From: Paludibacteraceae bacterium
GTDB lineage: Bacteria > Bacteroidota > Bacteroidia > Bacteroidales > Paludibacteraceae
Reading direction: 5' to 3'
NCBI GenBank assembly: GCA_017559385.1
Contig: JAFYSK010000060.1
Span: 1-34,422 of the forward strand
Length of the DNA: 34,422 nt
This document shows positions 1 to 7,208 of this stretch, one piece after another; position 1 is the stretch's first letter, and every line of letters begins with the position of its first letter. The notes beneath the pieces were generated by a model. The model ran no database searches and was not told where the DNA came from. It worked only from the letters and a program-made list of their open reading frames with translations. Made by a program: the position numbers and the translations under genes.

Positions 1-339
1 ACTTCCATGGGTAACAGATGTTGTATTAGTTTGGACTGTAGGGTCATAATACATTTGGGCAACATCATTTTGATTTTGGAAGAAAGACTTTGTTCTGTCA
101 ATAGTCATCATCTGATCGCTATTATTCTCGACCATTACTTCCACCTCTCCATTTTTATCTACCAAACAATACACTATAATTTGTGCTTTTTTGATTGCTT
201 GGTCGGAGAAATCTTTGTTACTTTCTTGCATTTGTAGAGTCTGGTATCCAACTCCAGAAACCTCTAAAAATGAAGCTGATGAGCATGACGAAAGAACCCA
301 TATCGTCATGAGCATTGAAAATAGAACTATTTTTTTCAT
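1..339 (-). CDS. Hypothetical lipoprotein, 3' end outside window
   Basis: An open reading frame starts with ATG at 337-339 on the minus strand and stays open for 113 codons to the left edge, so the C-terminus is missing. The N-terminus is a lipoprotein signal: MKK, a hydrophobic stretch, then the lipobox LSSC with Cys at residue 19, followed by a Ser-rich linker. The mature part begins with ESNKDFSDQAIKKAQI and contains a short beta-like stretch (IIVYCLVDKNGEVEVMVEN). I do not recognise the family. It is probably anchored in the inner or outer membrane facing the periplasm. The only consensus promoter upstream is at 673-703, which would give a leader of about 330 nt that includes the structured RNA described at 430-668. 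Confidence 0.75.
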   Translation of the reverse strand, partial: MKKIVLFSMLMTIWVLSSCSSASFLEVSGVGYQTLQMQESNKDFSDQAIKKAQIIVYCLVDKNGEVEVMVENNSDQMMTIDRTKSFFQNQNDVAQMYYDPTVQTNTTSVTHGS

Positions 340-429
340 GTTTTTGTTGTTTGTGGGACATCGGCTCCAAACACCCCATTAGTATAACTATACAAAAAGC
401 GTGGAACCTTACCTTTGCTTATTCTCTTA

Positions 430-668
430 TCAGAGGTACCGGAAAGAACCTTGCCAACAAGAATAAGCAACGAACGCCCACGCCTGAATATGAATGCCAC
501 CAAACAGAGCCATCCCGAAGGATGCTCTGCAGGCGGGATATGCATATCCCAAAGGGCGTTTACTGCCTTCTTGTCTTGGGTTGGCGAAAATTTCCGGTTT
601 TCTGATAACCAAAACAAGCGCTAATAAACGCTTTTATAATATGTCTGCAAACCGATTGCTCGGATTGC
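430..668 (-). ncRNA. Structured RNA (6S-like candidate or long cis leader)
   Basis: A transcript starting about 7 nt after the -7 box at 673-680 would fold into nested helices. The pairs (plus coordinates) are 438-445 with 591-598, 453-458 with 580-585, 458-463 with 568-573 and 473-479 with 554-560. An inner arm pairs 481-486 with 530-535 and carries the hairpin 505-515/520-529 with a UUCG loop on the RNA. A self-complementary 16-mer lies at 535-550. All these helices are perfect apart from one bulged base (510). The roughly 170-nt rod with internal bubbles resembles 6S RNA, which is known in Bacteroidales, but I cannot match conserved 6S positions. It could instead be the leader of the lipoprotein gene at 339. 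An 8-bp alternative stem (417-424 with 461-468) would break the 458-463 helix. The small ORFs across it look like chance. Confidence 0.5.
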
Positions 669-672
669 GGTG

Positions 673-703
673 CAAAGGTACAATAAAATTTGCGGATGTG
701 CAA
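673..703 (-). promoter_or_regulatory. Bacteroidota promoter reading left
   Basis: On the minus strand a TTG (701-703) is followed after exactly 20 nt by TACCTTTG (673-680). This fits the Bacteroidota sigma factor consensus of a -33 TTG and a -7 TAnnTTTG. It points into the structured RNA and then the lipoprotein gene at 339. Confidence 0.75.
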
Positions 704-732
704 GAAAAATCGCATTTTAGTGCGATTTTTCT
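703..732. terminator. Perfect 12-bp hairpin with T/A flanks
   Basis: Bases 703-714 pair perfectly with 721-732 around a 6-base loop, and the stem ends in runs of A and T, so it could terminate transcription in either direction. It abuts the -33 box of the left-facing promoter. No gene ends into it, so it may insulate that promoter rather than end a known gene. Confidence 0.45.
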
Positions 733-733
733 G

Positions 734-761
734 GTGTAGGGTGTAAAGTGTAAGGTGTAGA
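734..761 (+). repeat. Four tandem heptamers GTGTARR
   Basis: Four adjacent 7-base units begin at 734, 741, 748 and 755. Each starts GTGTA and is followed by two purines. This lies in the gene-free stretch left of recQ. Confidence 0.7.
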
Positions 762-778
762 GGCGAGGAATATAAGTC

Positions 779-854
779 AACGGTTTCAGGAAATGAGTCG
801 ACTTTTTTAGGAAGGGATATAACTTTTTCGGGAATCAAGACAACCTTTTTAGGA
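779..854 (+). repeat. Degenerate tandem repeat, period about 21 bp, four copies
   Basis: Units begin near 779, 799, 821 and 842. Each has an AAC/GAC start, a T-rich core and then an AGGA or GGGA end, for example AACTTTTTCGGGAA at 821. Spacing is 20-22 bp. Reading the other strand gives a short peptide-like frame (560-886), which I consider a by-product of the repeat. Confidence 0.55.
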
Positions 855-857
855 CTC

Positions 858-1077
858 AATCTTAAGAAAAGTGCTTTTTTTCTCATAAGGTCGTCAGTCG
901 GTGTTCTATCGGTGGAATAAGGGAAGGTATAAGAGACGGCAATCTTAACAAAAGTACTTTTTTGAGTTTCGGAGTTCTTAGGTCGTTCCTTGGTTCTTCT
1001 TTGGTTTCTCCTTGGTCTTTGACACGGAGCATATATATAAGGTACAAGGGAAGGGAATCTTAATAAAAAGCATTTTA
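858..1077 (+). repeat. Three dispersed copies of an ATCTTAA-type element
   Basis: Similar 20- to 24-base segments lie at about 858-880, 940-963 and 1055-1077. They share AATCTTAAnAAAAG followed by a short T-rich tail. Copies two and three are both preceded by GGGAAGG. They interleave with the 11-bp array at 964-1018. Confidence 0.5.
964..1018 (+). repeat. Five tandem 11-bp units
   Basis: Units begin at 964, 975, 986, 997 and 1008. The clearest three match TTCCTTGGTTC with a few changes; the first two are more diverged. The period is close to one helical turn. It lies upstream of the recQ promoter. Confidence 0.55.
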
Positions 1078-1100
1078 GAAAAATAATGTAAATACATTTC

Positions 1101-1131
1101 TTGTATATGTCAAAAAAAAATTGTACTTTTG
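1101..1131 (+). promoter_or_regulatory. Bacteroidota promoter of recQ
   Basis: TTG at 1101-1103 is followed after 20 nt by TACTTTTG at 1124-1131, so transcription should start near 1138. This rules out the upstream TTG/ATG codons at 1101 and 1107 as starts of recQ and favours ATG 1164. Confidence 0.8.
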
Positions 1132-1163
1132 CACCGCAAAAGTTTCATCACTCATCAATCATC

Positions 1164-3023
1164 ATGACGGCACAGGAAGCACTGAAGACATATTTTGGTT
1201 ACGACGATTTTCGCCCACTACAGGCGGAGATCGTTGAAAGCGTACTACAAGGTCGCGATACCCTAGCTCTGCTGCCTACCGGCGGAGGAAAAAGTGTGTG
1301 CTTTCAGGTGCCAACGATGGTGATGGGAGGGCTATGTCTTGTGATAAGTCCGCTGATCGCCCTGATGAAAGATCAAGTCCAGAACCTACGCAATCGTAAT
1401 ATCCAAGCAGCCGCCATCTACACGGGCATGACCTACGAACAGCAGAAAACTGCACTGGACAACTGCATGTGGGGGCCCTATCACTTCCTATACGTATCGC
1501 CCGAAAGACTAGAATCAGAGGAGTTCAGAGAACGATTGGCCCGCCTGCCCATCAGCCTCATAGCCGTGGATGAAGCACACTGCATATCGCAATGGGGATA
1601 TGATTTTCGTCCTAGCTACCTTAGAATCGCGGAGGTCAGAAAAGTAGCCTACCCCCGTCCCCTCCCTAAAGGGAAGGGAGCAGCAACCCCTAATGCCGCC
1701 CATACTTTTGAAGAGGATTATGGCGAGGATAATAAGTCCTTTCCTTTAGGAGAGGATTTAGGAGAGGCTCAAATCCCTATCCTAGCACTGACTGCAACTG
1801 CTACTCCCGAAGTAGTGGACGACATACAAGAGCGATTGGCATTTCGCGAAAAGAACGTGATGCGCAAAAGCTTCGCGCGCGCGAACATTAGTTATATAGT
1901 GCGCGAGACCAACAAAAAAGCCGACGAGATCGTACATATATTGAGCAAAGTGGCAGGTTCAGCCATCGTGTATGTGCGCAACCGCCAACGTACACAAGAA
2001 CTAGCCTCCTATCTCAACGAGAAAGGCATCAGCGCCGACTACTACCACGCAGGTCTAAGCGCCAAAGAACGAAGCCAAAAGCAAGAGGCGTGGAAAATAG
2101 GCGAGAAGGCGAAAGAGCACCCCATGACGCGGGCGTCATCGGGGACCCCGCTGAGGCGAGAAGGCGAAAGTCAAAGGACACGCGTGATCGTGGCAACAAA
2201 TGCGTTTGGCATGGGAATTGATAAACCTGATGTACGGGTGGTGATCCATCATGACCTGCCCGACACCATCGAAGCCTACTTCCAAGAAGCAGGACGAGCA
2301 GGACGTGATGAACAGAAAGCTTTTGCCGTACTGCTATACGACCCTAGCGACAAGAGCAAAGCACACAAACGCATCGGCGACAACTACCCCGACCCAGATA
2401 CCCTGCAAAACGTCTATCACAAAGTGTGCAACTACCTTGGCGTAGGAGCCGACAGCGGACTAGGAGCCTGCTTCTTCGTAGATATGTTTGACCTGTGCAA
2501 AAAGATGCACCTGCCTGTGCTGACCACCTACTCCTCGCTGCATCTACTGAGTCAAATGGGGTACTTCAGCTTTGACGAAGAACAAGAGATCCATCCGCGT
2601 GTTCGTCTGCGCGTGTCACGTCGGGATCTAGAAGAATACCGACTGAGCGAAGCAGAAAACAGCCTGCTGGAACACCTGATGCGCGAATACACAGGTATCT
2701 TCACCGAGCTACAGTATGTGCACAAACTGGATGATAAGCACCAAGAACTGGTGTCCCTAGCGCAAAAACGCATCATCGACTATGTACCACGGACCAAAGC
2801 CAATGTACTGAGGCTATCCGTGAACCGACAAACCGTGATTCGCATACCAGCTGAGTGGTATCAACAACGCAAAAACCACTATGCCAACAAGCTGGAGGCC
2901 ATGGTGGAGTACGCAGAGAATAAGCACTACTGCCGCTCGCAACTGCTGCTGGGATACTTTGGCGAAAACGATGCACCCACCTGCGGAACATGCGATATTT
3001 GTCGAACCAACAATAAACACTAA
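1164..3023 (+). CDS. recQ: ATP-dependent DNA helicase RecQ
   Basis: This is a 3'-5' superfamily 2 DNA helicase for recombination and replication-fork repair in the cytoplasm. From ATG 1164 it is 619 aa. It shows the RecQ motif 0 (FGYDDFRPLQ), Walker A TGGGKS (about 39-44), DEAH (136-139) with the aromatic-rich loop QWGYDFRPSY, LALTATAT, VATNAFGMGIDKPDVR and the arginine-finger motif QEAGRAGRD (374-382). The C-terminus ends in a Zn-binding Cys set (CRS...CGTCDIC), and there is no HRDC domain. The start follows from the promoter at 1101-1131. Two in-frame insertions absent from normal RecQ proteins lie at residues about 162-202 and 312-338; both are encoded by repeat-like DNA (1651-1770 and 2097-2171). 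The first sits between the aromatic loop and motif III, the second just before motif V, so both are surface-loop positions. Codon use looks more GC-rich than in most later genes. Confidence 0.95.
   Translation: MTAQEALKTYFGYDDFRPLQAEIVESVLQGRDTLALLPTGGGKSVCFQVPTMVMGGLCLVISPLIALMKDQVQNLRNRNIQAAAIYTGMTYEQQKTALDNCMWGPYHFLYVSPERLESEEFRERLARLPISLIAVDEAHCISQWGYDFRPSYLRIAEVRKVAYPRPLPKGKGAATPNAAHTFEEDYGEDNKSFPLGEDLGEAQIPILALTATATPEVVDDIQERLAFREKNVMRKSFARANISYIVRETNKKADEIVHILSKVAGSAIVYVRNRQRTQELASYLNEKGISADYYHAGLSAKERSQKQEAWKIGEKAKEHPMTRASSGTPLRREGESQRTRVIVATNAFGMGIDKPDVRVVIHHDLPDTIEAYFQEAGRAGRDEQKAFAVLLYDPSDKSKAHKRIGDNYPDPDTLQNVYHKVCNYLGVGADSGLGACFFVDMFDLCKKMHLPVLTTYSSLHLLSQMGYFSFDEEQEIHPRVRLRVSRRDLEEYRLSEAENSLLEHLMREYTGIFTELQYVHKLDDKHQELVSLAQKRIIDYVPRTKANVLRLSVNRQTVIRIPAEWYQQRKNHYANKLEAMVEYAENKHYCRSQLLLGYFGENDAPTCGTCDICRTNNKH
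1651..1770 (+). repeat. Palindrome-ended element inside recQ
   Basis: The left end (1659-1680) and right end (1738-1756) are imperfect inverted copies of each other, and each also contains a small palindrome (TCCCTAAAGGGA; TCCTTTAGGA). The segment keeps the recQ frame and encodes a Pro/Gly/Lys then acidic peptide of about 40 residues. It looks like a small non-autonomous palindromic element tolerated in a loop. Confidence 0.6.
2099..2170 (+). repeat. 17-bp direct repeat around a palindrome inside recQ
   Basis: The same 17 bases (AGGCGAGAAGGCGAAAG) occur at 2099-2115 and 2154-2170, 55 bp apart and therefore in different reading frames. Between them lies the hairpin ATGACGC-GG-GCGTCAT (2124-2139). 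Together they account for the second extra loop in RecQ. Confidence 0.7.
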
Positions 3024-3065
3024 ACAATAGCGGCTCTGCCGCGTCCACTAAACACCAAACAAGAT

Positions 3066-3809
3066 ATGGGACAAATTCTGACAGCATTTTTACTAGGACT
3101 GCTGATGATACTAGACCCATGCACGCTATTCACAAGCATAGCGGCCGTGGGATATATAGATAAAGAAATACAAAATCGCAGGCGCGTGCTAAAGACCGGC
3201 GCAATGTTCGTTCTAGGCAAATTGGTAACCTACGTACTGCTGGCCATTCCCTTTATCATGGGCGCACAGACCGAAAGCATCAAGCACTGGTTACATCATT
3301 GGAGCGAACCCCTGTTGGCGGGCTTTATGATCGTATGCGGTATAGTGCTACTATTTACAGGCAAGCACCACCATGAGCACGATCACGGCGTAAAAAAATG
3401 GATTCAGAGTATAGACAATGCTAGCAGCGGACTCTGGGCATTTATGCTAGGCATCTTCTTCGCCATAGCCTTCTGCCCACATCGTTTTATCTATTTCTTT
3501 ACCATGATCGAACTATCCGTAGCCCTGCCTGTCAGCTGGAACTGGATACTGCCAGTGGTATTTGGTATAGCCACAGGCCTGCCTATCATGATCATCGCAT
3601 GGTTGATATCCTATAGTAGCATATCCATCGACCTCCTGACCGAACGTATGCACAGCATCCAAAAGTGGATACGCTACGTTTCCGCCGCACTATTCCTGGG
3701 CTTTGGCATATACCTATGCGTACATATATTTGCACACGACAAGCAATGTCATAGCTGCGACACGCACACAGAGCATGTATGCCACGACGAACATTGTCAT
3801 CACGATTGA
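3066..3809 (+). CDS. ArsG/CcdA-like small permease with His/Cys tail
   Basis: A 247-aa membrane protein with about six transmembrane segments. It has the paired cysteine motifs of the CcdA/DsbD-related LysE superfamily: DPC in the first helix (ILDPCTLF) and FCP in the fourth (AIAFCPHRF). The wording around them matches the ArsG-type efflux permeases common in Bacteroidota. Two His-rich stretches are present: KHHHEHDHG in the middle loop and a C-terminal tail with about six His and five Cys, which would suit a soft metal. It may move an arsenical or metal, or shuttle thiol reducing power across the membrane; the sequence does not decide. It starts 42 bp after recQ and is followed after 3 bp by trmN6, so the three are probably cotranscribed. 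A small GCGGC/GCCGC hairpin lies in the recQ-permease gap. No thioredoxin or arsenic genes are adjacent. Confidence 0.7.
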   Translation: MGQILTAFLLGLLMILDPCTLFTSIAAVGYIDKEIQNRRRVLKTGAMFVLGKLVTYVLLAIPFIMGAQTESIKHWLHHWSEPLLAGFMIVCGIVLLFTGKHHHEHDHGVKKWIQSIDNASSGLWAFMLGIFFAIAFCPHRFIYFFTMIELSVALPVSWNWILPVVFGIATGLPIMIIAWLISYSSISIDLLTERMHSIQKWIRYVSAALFLGFGIYLCVHIFAHDKQCHSCDTHTEHVCHDEHCHHD

Positions 3810-3812
3810 GCC

Positions 3813-4544
3813 ATGGGATCGCCTTGTTTTCGATTCAAACAGTTTACCGTATGGCACGACCGCTGCGCCATGAAAGTAGGCACCGACGGTGTACTGCTAG
3901 GTGCATGGTGTCCGGTAGGTTCGCAAGCGAGAAGTGTTAAGGGGGTGAAAGTGCTAGATGTGGGTACAGGTAGTGGATTGATAGCCCTGATGCTGGCACA
4001 ACGCCTACCACAAGCGCAGATAACCGCCATAGATATTGACAACGGAGCCGTAGAACAAGCCCAATACAACTTTGAACAATCGCCCTGGAAAGAGCGACTA
4101 CATTGTCAACAAACAGCCCTGCAAGAGGTAGAAGGCAACAGTATATACGACCTAATAGTTAGCAACCCACCCTACTTCCAAGATAGCCTAAAGAACCCAG
4201 ATAGTCAGCGTGCTATGGCGCGTCATACGGATACCCTGTCCTACGACGAACTGCTGGCGAACAGTGCTAGATTACTCAAGGAAGAAGGAAGATTGGCACT
4301 GGTATTGCCTATCGAAGCCGAGCAACAGATCATTGCTCTAGCCCAAACATATGAGCTATACCCTACGCATATCACACATGTGTACCCTAAACCCGGAAAA
4401 GCAGCCAAGCGCCTACTCATCGCCTTTAGCCTATTACCTATCGCCAATAGCACATCGCCAATAGCCAATAGCCTCACACTGGAATCCGAAACCGCCCCAC
4501 GCAGCGAGGAATACAAAGAACTGACTAAGGATTTTTATCTCTGA
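3813..4544 (+). CDS. trmN6: tRNA1(Val) (adenine37-N6)-methyltransferase
   Basis: A 243-aa class I SAM-dependent methyltransferase of the YfiC/TrmN6 family, which methylates N6 of A37 in tRNA-Val. The N-terminus FRFKQFTVWHDRCAMKVGTDG is characteristic of the family. The SAM-binding loop LDVGTGSGLIAL and the adenine-N6 catalytic motif SNPPYF are intact. The C-terminus ends LTKDFYL as in relatives. Just before it the protein carries an extra repeated peptide (PIANS twice) encoded by CCAATAGC repeats at about 4438-4470, which looks like a local expansion. The ATG follows the permease stop by 3 bp. The gene runs into a repeat-rich spacer and converges on pnuC. Confidence 0.9.
   Translation: MGSPCFRFKQFTVWHDRCAMKVGTDGVLLGAWCPVGSQARSVKGVKVLDVGTGSGLIALMLAQRLPQAQITAIDIDNGAVEQAQYNFEQSPWKERLHCQQTALQEVEGNSIYDLIVSNPPYFQDSLKNPDSQRAMARHTDTLSYDELLANSARLLKEEGRLALVLPIEAEQQIIALAQTYELYPTHITHVYPKPGKAAKRLLIAFSLLPIANSTSPIANSLTLESETAPRSEEYKELTKDFYL
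4438..4472 (+). repeat. CCAATAGC repeats in trmN6
   Basis: ATCGCCAATAGC occurs at about 4440 and 4454, followed by another CAATAGC. The frame is kept and gives the duplicated PIANS peptide. A related ATTGGCAATAGCG (minus strand) is found in the spacer at 32233-32350. Confidence 0.55.
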
Positions 4545-4550
4545 TTGGAC

Positions 4551-4664
4551 CGTTCACTTCGTTCACTGAGTGACCGTTCGTTACACTCACTGAGGGATCG
4601 AAGAGTCTCTCAACGTAGTGGTCTCTCAGCCGTAGGCGGTCTAACAACGCAGTGGTCTCTCAGC
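4551..4664 (+). repeat. Degenerate repeats between convergent trmN6 and pnuC
   Basis: CGTTCACTT/CGTTCACTG are adjacent at 4551 and 4560. GTCTCTCA-type units begin at 4605, 4621, 4639 and 4655, 16-18 bp apart. A 20-mer is repeated with one mismatch (4611-4630 and 4645-4664). The minus-strand pnuC stop lies inside this array at 4641-4643. No clear terminator hairpin with a T-run is visible here. Confidence 0.65.
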
Positions 4665-5294
4665 ACAGCGTGTCCATTGGACATAACCATACACGCAATT
4701 GGCGCACCAGAAGAAATACTGTGCCGCCATACAATAATTACCCGCTCGGAGCCACATAATCAAGGCGAGAACATCCACTAGCATCCAGATATACCACTGT
4801 TCGCGGAAAGCCAACACCATCAGTAGCTGTGCCACAATAGCGGGCACGGTGGTAAAAGCGTCCAGATAAGGTTGCGGATCATCCGTATAACGCTGCAATA
4901 ACCAGCCCACTAGAAGCGACAATAGCACGACTGATATGATCAGGACAGGCGTCAGCCGTTTGGATAATCTTCGGGGCTGAATCTGCAACGAATCATCATC
5001 GGTCAAGCGTCTCTTCCAGACATACACGCCGTAGATCATCGTGATAAAATAAAAGATATTGAGCGCTATCTCCGCGTAAAAACGCTCTTGCACACAAAGA
5101 TAGGTATAAGTGCCCACCTGCGCAAAACCAAACACAAAGGTCAGGATATTCCCTTGTGCACCTAGCACAACCGAACAAATGCCCAACAAACCGCTTACAA
5201 GCGACCAAGGACTATCCGGCATCAAACAATAAGTCAGCACCTGAACGGCTAAGCCTAATGAAAGGAAAATCCAAAAATACCTTTTGCTATTCAA
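4641..5294 (-). CDS. pnuC: Nicotinamide mononucleotide/riboside transporter PnuC
   Basis: A 217-aa inner-membrane protein with seven predicted helices that takes up nicotinamide riboside for NAD synthesis by facilitated diffusion. Family features are the N-terminal glycine-rich GLLGICSVVLGAQGN, the mid-protein YAEIALNIFYFITMIYG segment and the signature WYIWMLVD near the C-terminus followed by AAQYFFWCANCVYGYVQW. The apparent start is TTG at 5292-5294; no nearby in-frame ATG precedes the conserved part. The last residues (CAERPLRC) are encoded by the repeat array at 4551-4664 and are probably not ancestral. It is the last gene of the minus-strand run and starts 32 bp after the Ig-like lipoprotein gene. 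Confidence 0.88.
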   Translation of the reverse strand: MNSKRYFWIFLSLGLAVQVLTYCLMPDSPWSLVSGLLGICSVVLGAQGNILTFVFGFAQVGTYTYLCVQERFYAEIALNIFYFITMIYGVYVWKRRLTDDDSLQIQPRRLSKRLTPVLIISVVLLSLLVGWLLQRYTDDPQPYLDAFTTVPAIVAQLLMVLAFREQWYIWMLVDVLALIMWLRAGNYCMAAQYFFWCANCVYGYVQWTRCAERPLRC

Positions 5295-5326
5295 TGTTGT
5301 AATCAGTAAACGGAATGATTTGACTA

Positions 5327-7207
5327 TTATTTTTTACCCTTAGTAGAAATCAACGACTGAGGTTTAGACAGCACCTGAGGTATGGCCAAGTGGTCGAAAG
5401 TCTCTTCAAAATCCCAATTAGCACGCAGTTTGAGCTTAGCAGGATAGTAGTACACCGGTTCAGGTTGCCTGTGCAATAGCCAGTCGCCCGTAGTCCATTG
5501 CCCATCCTGATTGTAGTCAATATACAATCTGAGATAGAAAGTAGTAGGAGCTAAGTACTGGAACAAAGTACCCTGTTCTGAGGCAGGTTTTTCATCAACT
5601 ACGACATCCTTCTCGTTGAGCAATTGTATTCGAGCACGAGCATCAAAATGCGCCATCTTAACCATCAGCGACGAATAATCCTCTAGCGACTTGAGCTTGA
5701 CTTTGACTTCTACCTTATCGTTGCAAGCACCGTAGATATCGCGGCATGCAGCAGAATCTATTGTAAGCTGGTATGACTCAGTAGGTTTGAGTGTAGTTAA
5801 CAGACCATATTTCATACCCATAGAATCTACCTTTACAAGCTCATAGGAAAGAGGTTGCAAAGTAGTATCCACCTTGTGGAAAAGATGAATCATCTGCTGA
5901 TGAATAGAGTCTATTGGAAAATCCGAATAGATAAACAGCGTATCATAAATCTCAAACTTAGAAGACGAGTTCACCTTGATATTCAGTGCACGATTACGCT
6001 TGTTCTTCTCATATGTTTCACGAGCCTTATCAGATAGCTTAGGATGTCGATAAATGGCATTGAGCGTATCCGTCTTTGGAACAATATTATACAATGAATC
6101 TGTATATTGATAGGTCACACAGAATGGTATGGTATCCATTCGAATAGCCAGCGAATCTGTCAACCAGTAGGTCACCGTATCATTGGTATGATTGGCCTGT
6201 ATGAGCGCATAATCCATGAAGTTAACCCAGCCAGAGTCAGAAGCCAACGAATCTACTTGACTATATCGAAGAGGTTCGATCTGTGGCAACGAATCTTGTG
6301 GTGCTGAGAAAATCAAAGTAAATGCATGTTGACTCTCACGCAATATGCGTTGAAAATAGAGTTTCTGTTTGGTTTCCTCAAAATACCAAATAACCAATGA
6401 ATCAGGCAAATACTGGGTCGTTGTATGCACATGTATCGTATCCACTAGACGAGTAAACAAGGTATCTAAGGTAATACTATCAATACCTATCGTGTCCTGC
6501 CAAATAGTATCTAAATGCGTGTGATTGACCGCATAAGGCGTATAAATAGAATCCTGAAAAGCAAGTCCCTCACCCGGTTGATAAATATAGTCGCGACTGA
6601 TATCGTTGAGTGCATACAGTTTGTAATCACTCTTGCGAATATTGTGAATAGTAAAGTATCCCTCGCTGTTGCTGCGCGTGACACGTGCAAAAGGCAATGT
6701 ACTCAAAGCTGTATCATTGAGATTGGAGTGAATACCCACCAACACTGCAGATACAGGGTTCAAATTCTCTGCATTATAAACCCTACCAGAGATTGCTAGC
6801 GAATCAATATGGTCACCTGTAGAGAATGCAAACACATAGCCCTCTAGAGGTACCTTCTCATTATAATCACAGATGGCCGCACCAAAATCAATCGTATAGG
6901 TGGTTGAATCTTGCAAATCCTCCTGAAAAACTACTGAAAGAGTCTTACCTACAGCCTTAATCTCAGGAGGAGTCTGCTGAGGTGGAGAAATCAGTACATT
7001 CTTCTGAATATCTGCCAGTTGTATATACTCATCAAAGGTAATCTCCAATTTCTTAGGTTGCACATTCAAACTACCTGAAACGGGTACTTCCTTGACCACA
7101 GCAGGCGGAATAGTATCCTTAGGTCCACCTTGTGGCCCTACTCCACGATTAGCACAAGCTGATAACAGCAGTACACCAATCAATAGTAAGTATATCCTAT
7201 ATGACAT
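5327..7207 (-). CDS. Lipoprotein with bacterial Ig-like domain (Big_5 type)
   Basis: A 626-aa exported lipoprotein from ATG 7205-7207; the longer frame beginning upstream overlaps the preceding gene and lacks a signal at its start. The signal MSYRIYLLLIGVLLLSAC has a clear lipobox. After the linker GVGPQGGPKDTIPP comes a Big_5-like domain (about residues 30-135, with KKLEITFDEYI and FAFSTGD), then a carboxypeptidase-regulatory-like beta-sandwich (about 140-230, ISGRVYNAENLNPVSAVLVG...GYFTIHNI). The rest is beta-rich and ends in a segment on a structural or Ca-binding-like DYNQDGQWTTGDW loop. Such proteins are widespread in Bacteroidota and lack an assigned function; an envelope or surface structural role is my inference. 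It begins 1 nt after the deacetylase stop codon, implying translational coupling. Confidence 0.85.
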   Translation of the reverse strand: MSYRIYLLLIGVLLLSACANRGVGPQGGPKDTIPPAVVKEVPVSGSLNVQPKKLEITFDEYIQLADIQKNVLISPPQQTPPEIKAVGKTLSVVFQEDLQDSTTYTIDFGAAICDYNEKVPLEGYVFAFSTGDHIDSLAISGRVYNAENLNPVSAVLVGIHSNLNDTALSTLPFARVTRSNSEGYFTIHNIRKSDYKLYALNDISRDYIYQPGEGLAFQDSIYTPYAVNHTHLDTIWQDTIGIDSITLDTLFTRLVDTIHVHTTTQYLPDSLVIWYFEETKQKLYFQRILRESQHAFTLIFSAPQDSLPQIEPLRYSQVDSLASDSGWVNFMDYALIQANHTNDTVTYWLTDSLAIRMDTIPFCVTYQYTDSLYNIVPKTDTLNAIYRHPKLSDKARETYEKNKRNRALNIKVNSSSKFEIYDTLFIYSDFPIDSIHQQMIHLFHKVDTTLQPLSYELVKVDSMGMKYGLLTTLKPTESYQLTIDSAACRDIYGACNDKVEVKVKLKSLEDYSSLMVKMAHFDARARIQLLNEKDVVVDEKPASEQGTLFQYLAPTTFYLRLYIDYNQDGQWTTGDWLLHRQPEPVYYYPAKLKLRANWDFEETFDHLAIPQVLSKPQSLISTKGKK

Positions 7208-7208
7208 T

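Noticed and set aside
336-617. Minus-strand ORF of 93 codons, with overlapping small ORFs on both strands
   Set aside because: It lies across the strongly self-complementary RNA, has no recognisable domain, and its composition follows the palindromes.
560-886. Minus-strand ORF of 108 codons with a repeated Pro-Lys-Val pattern
   Set aside because: The pattern comes from the 21-bp tandem repeat and the frame runs across a terminator-like hairpin and a promoter.
1164-3023. recQ as a pseudogene because of its two insertions
   Set aside because: Both insertions keep the frame and all helicase and zinc motifs are intact.
4545-4781. Plus-strand ORF of 78 codons rich in Ser-Leu-Arg
   Set aside because: It is read from the repeat array and then antisense to pnuC; no start context or domain.
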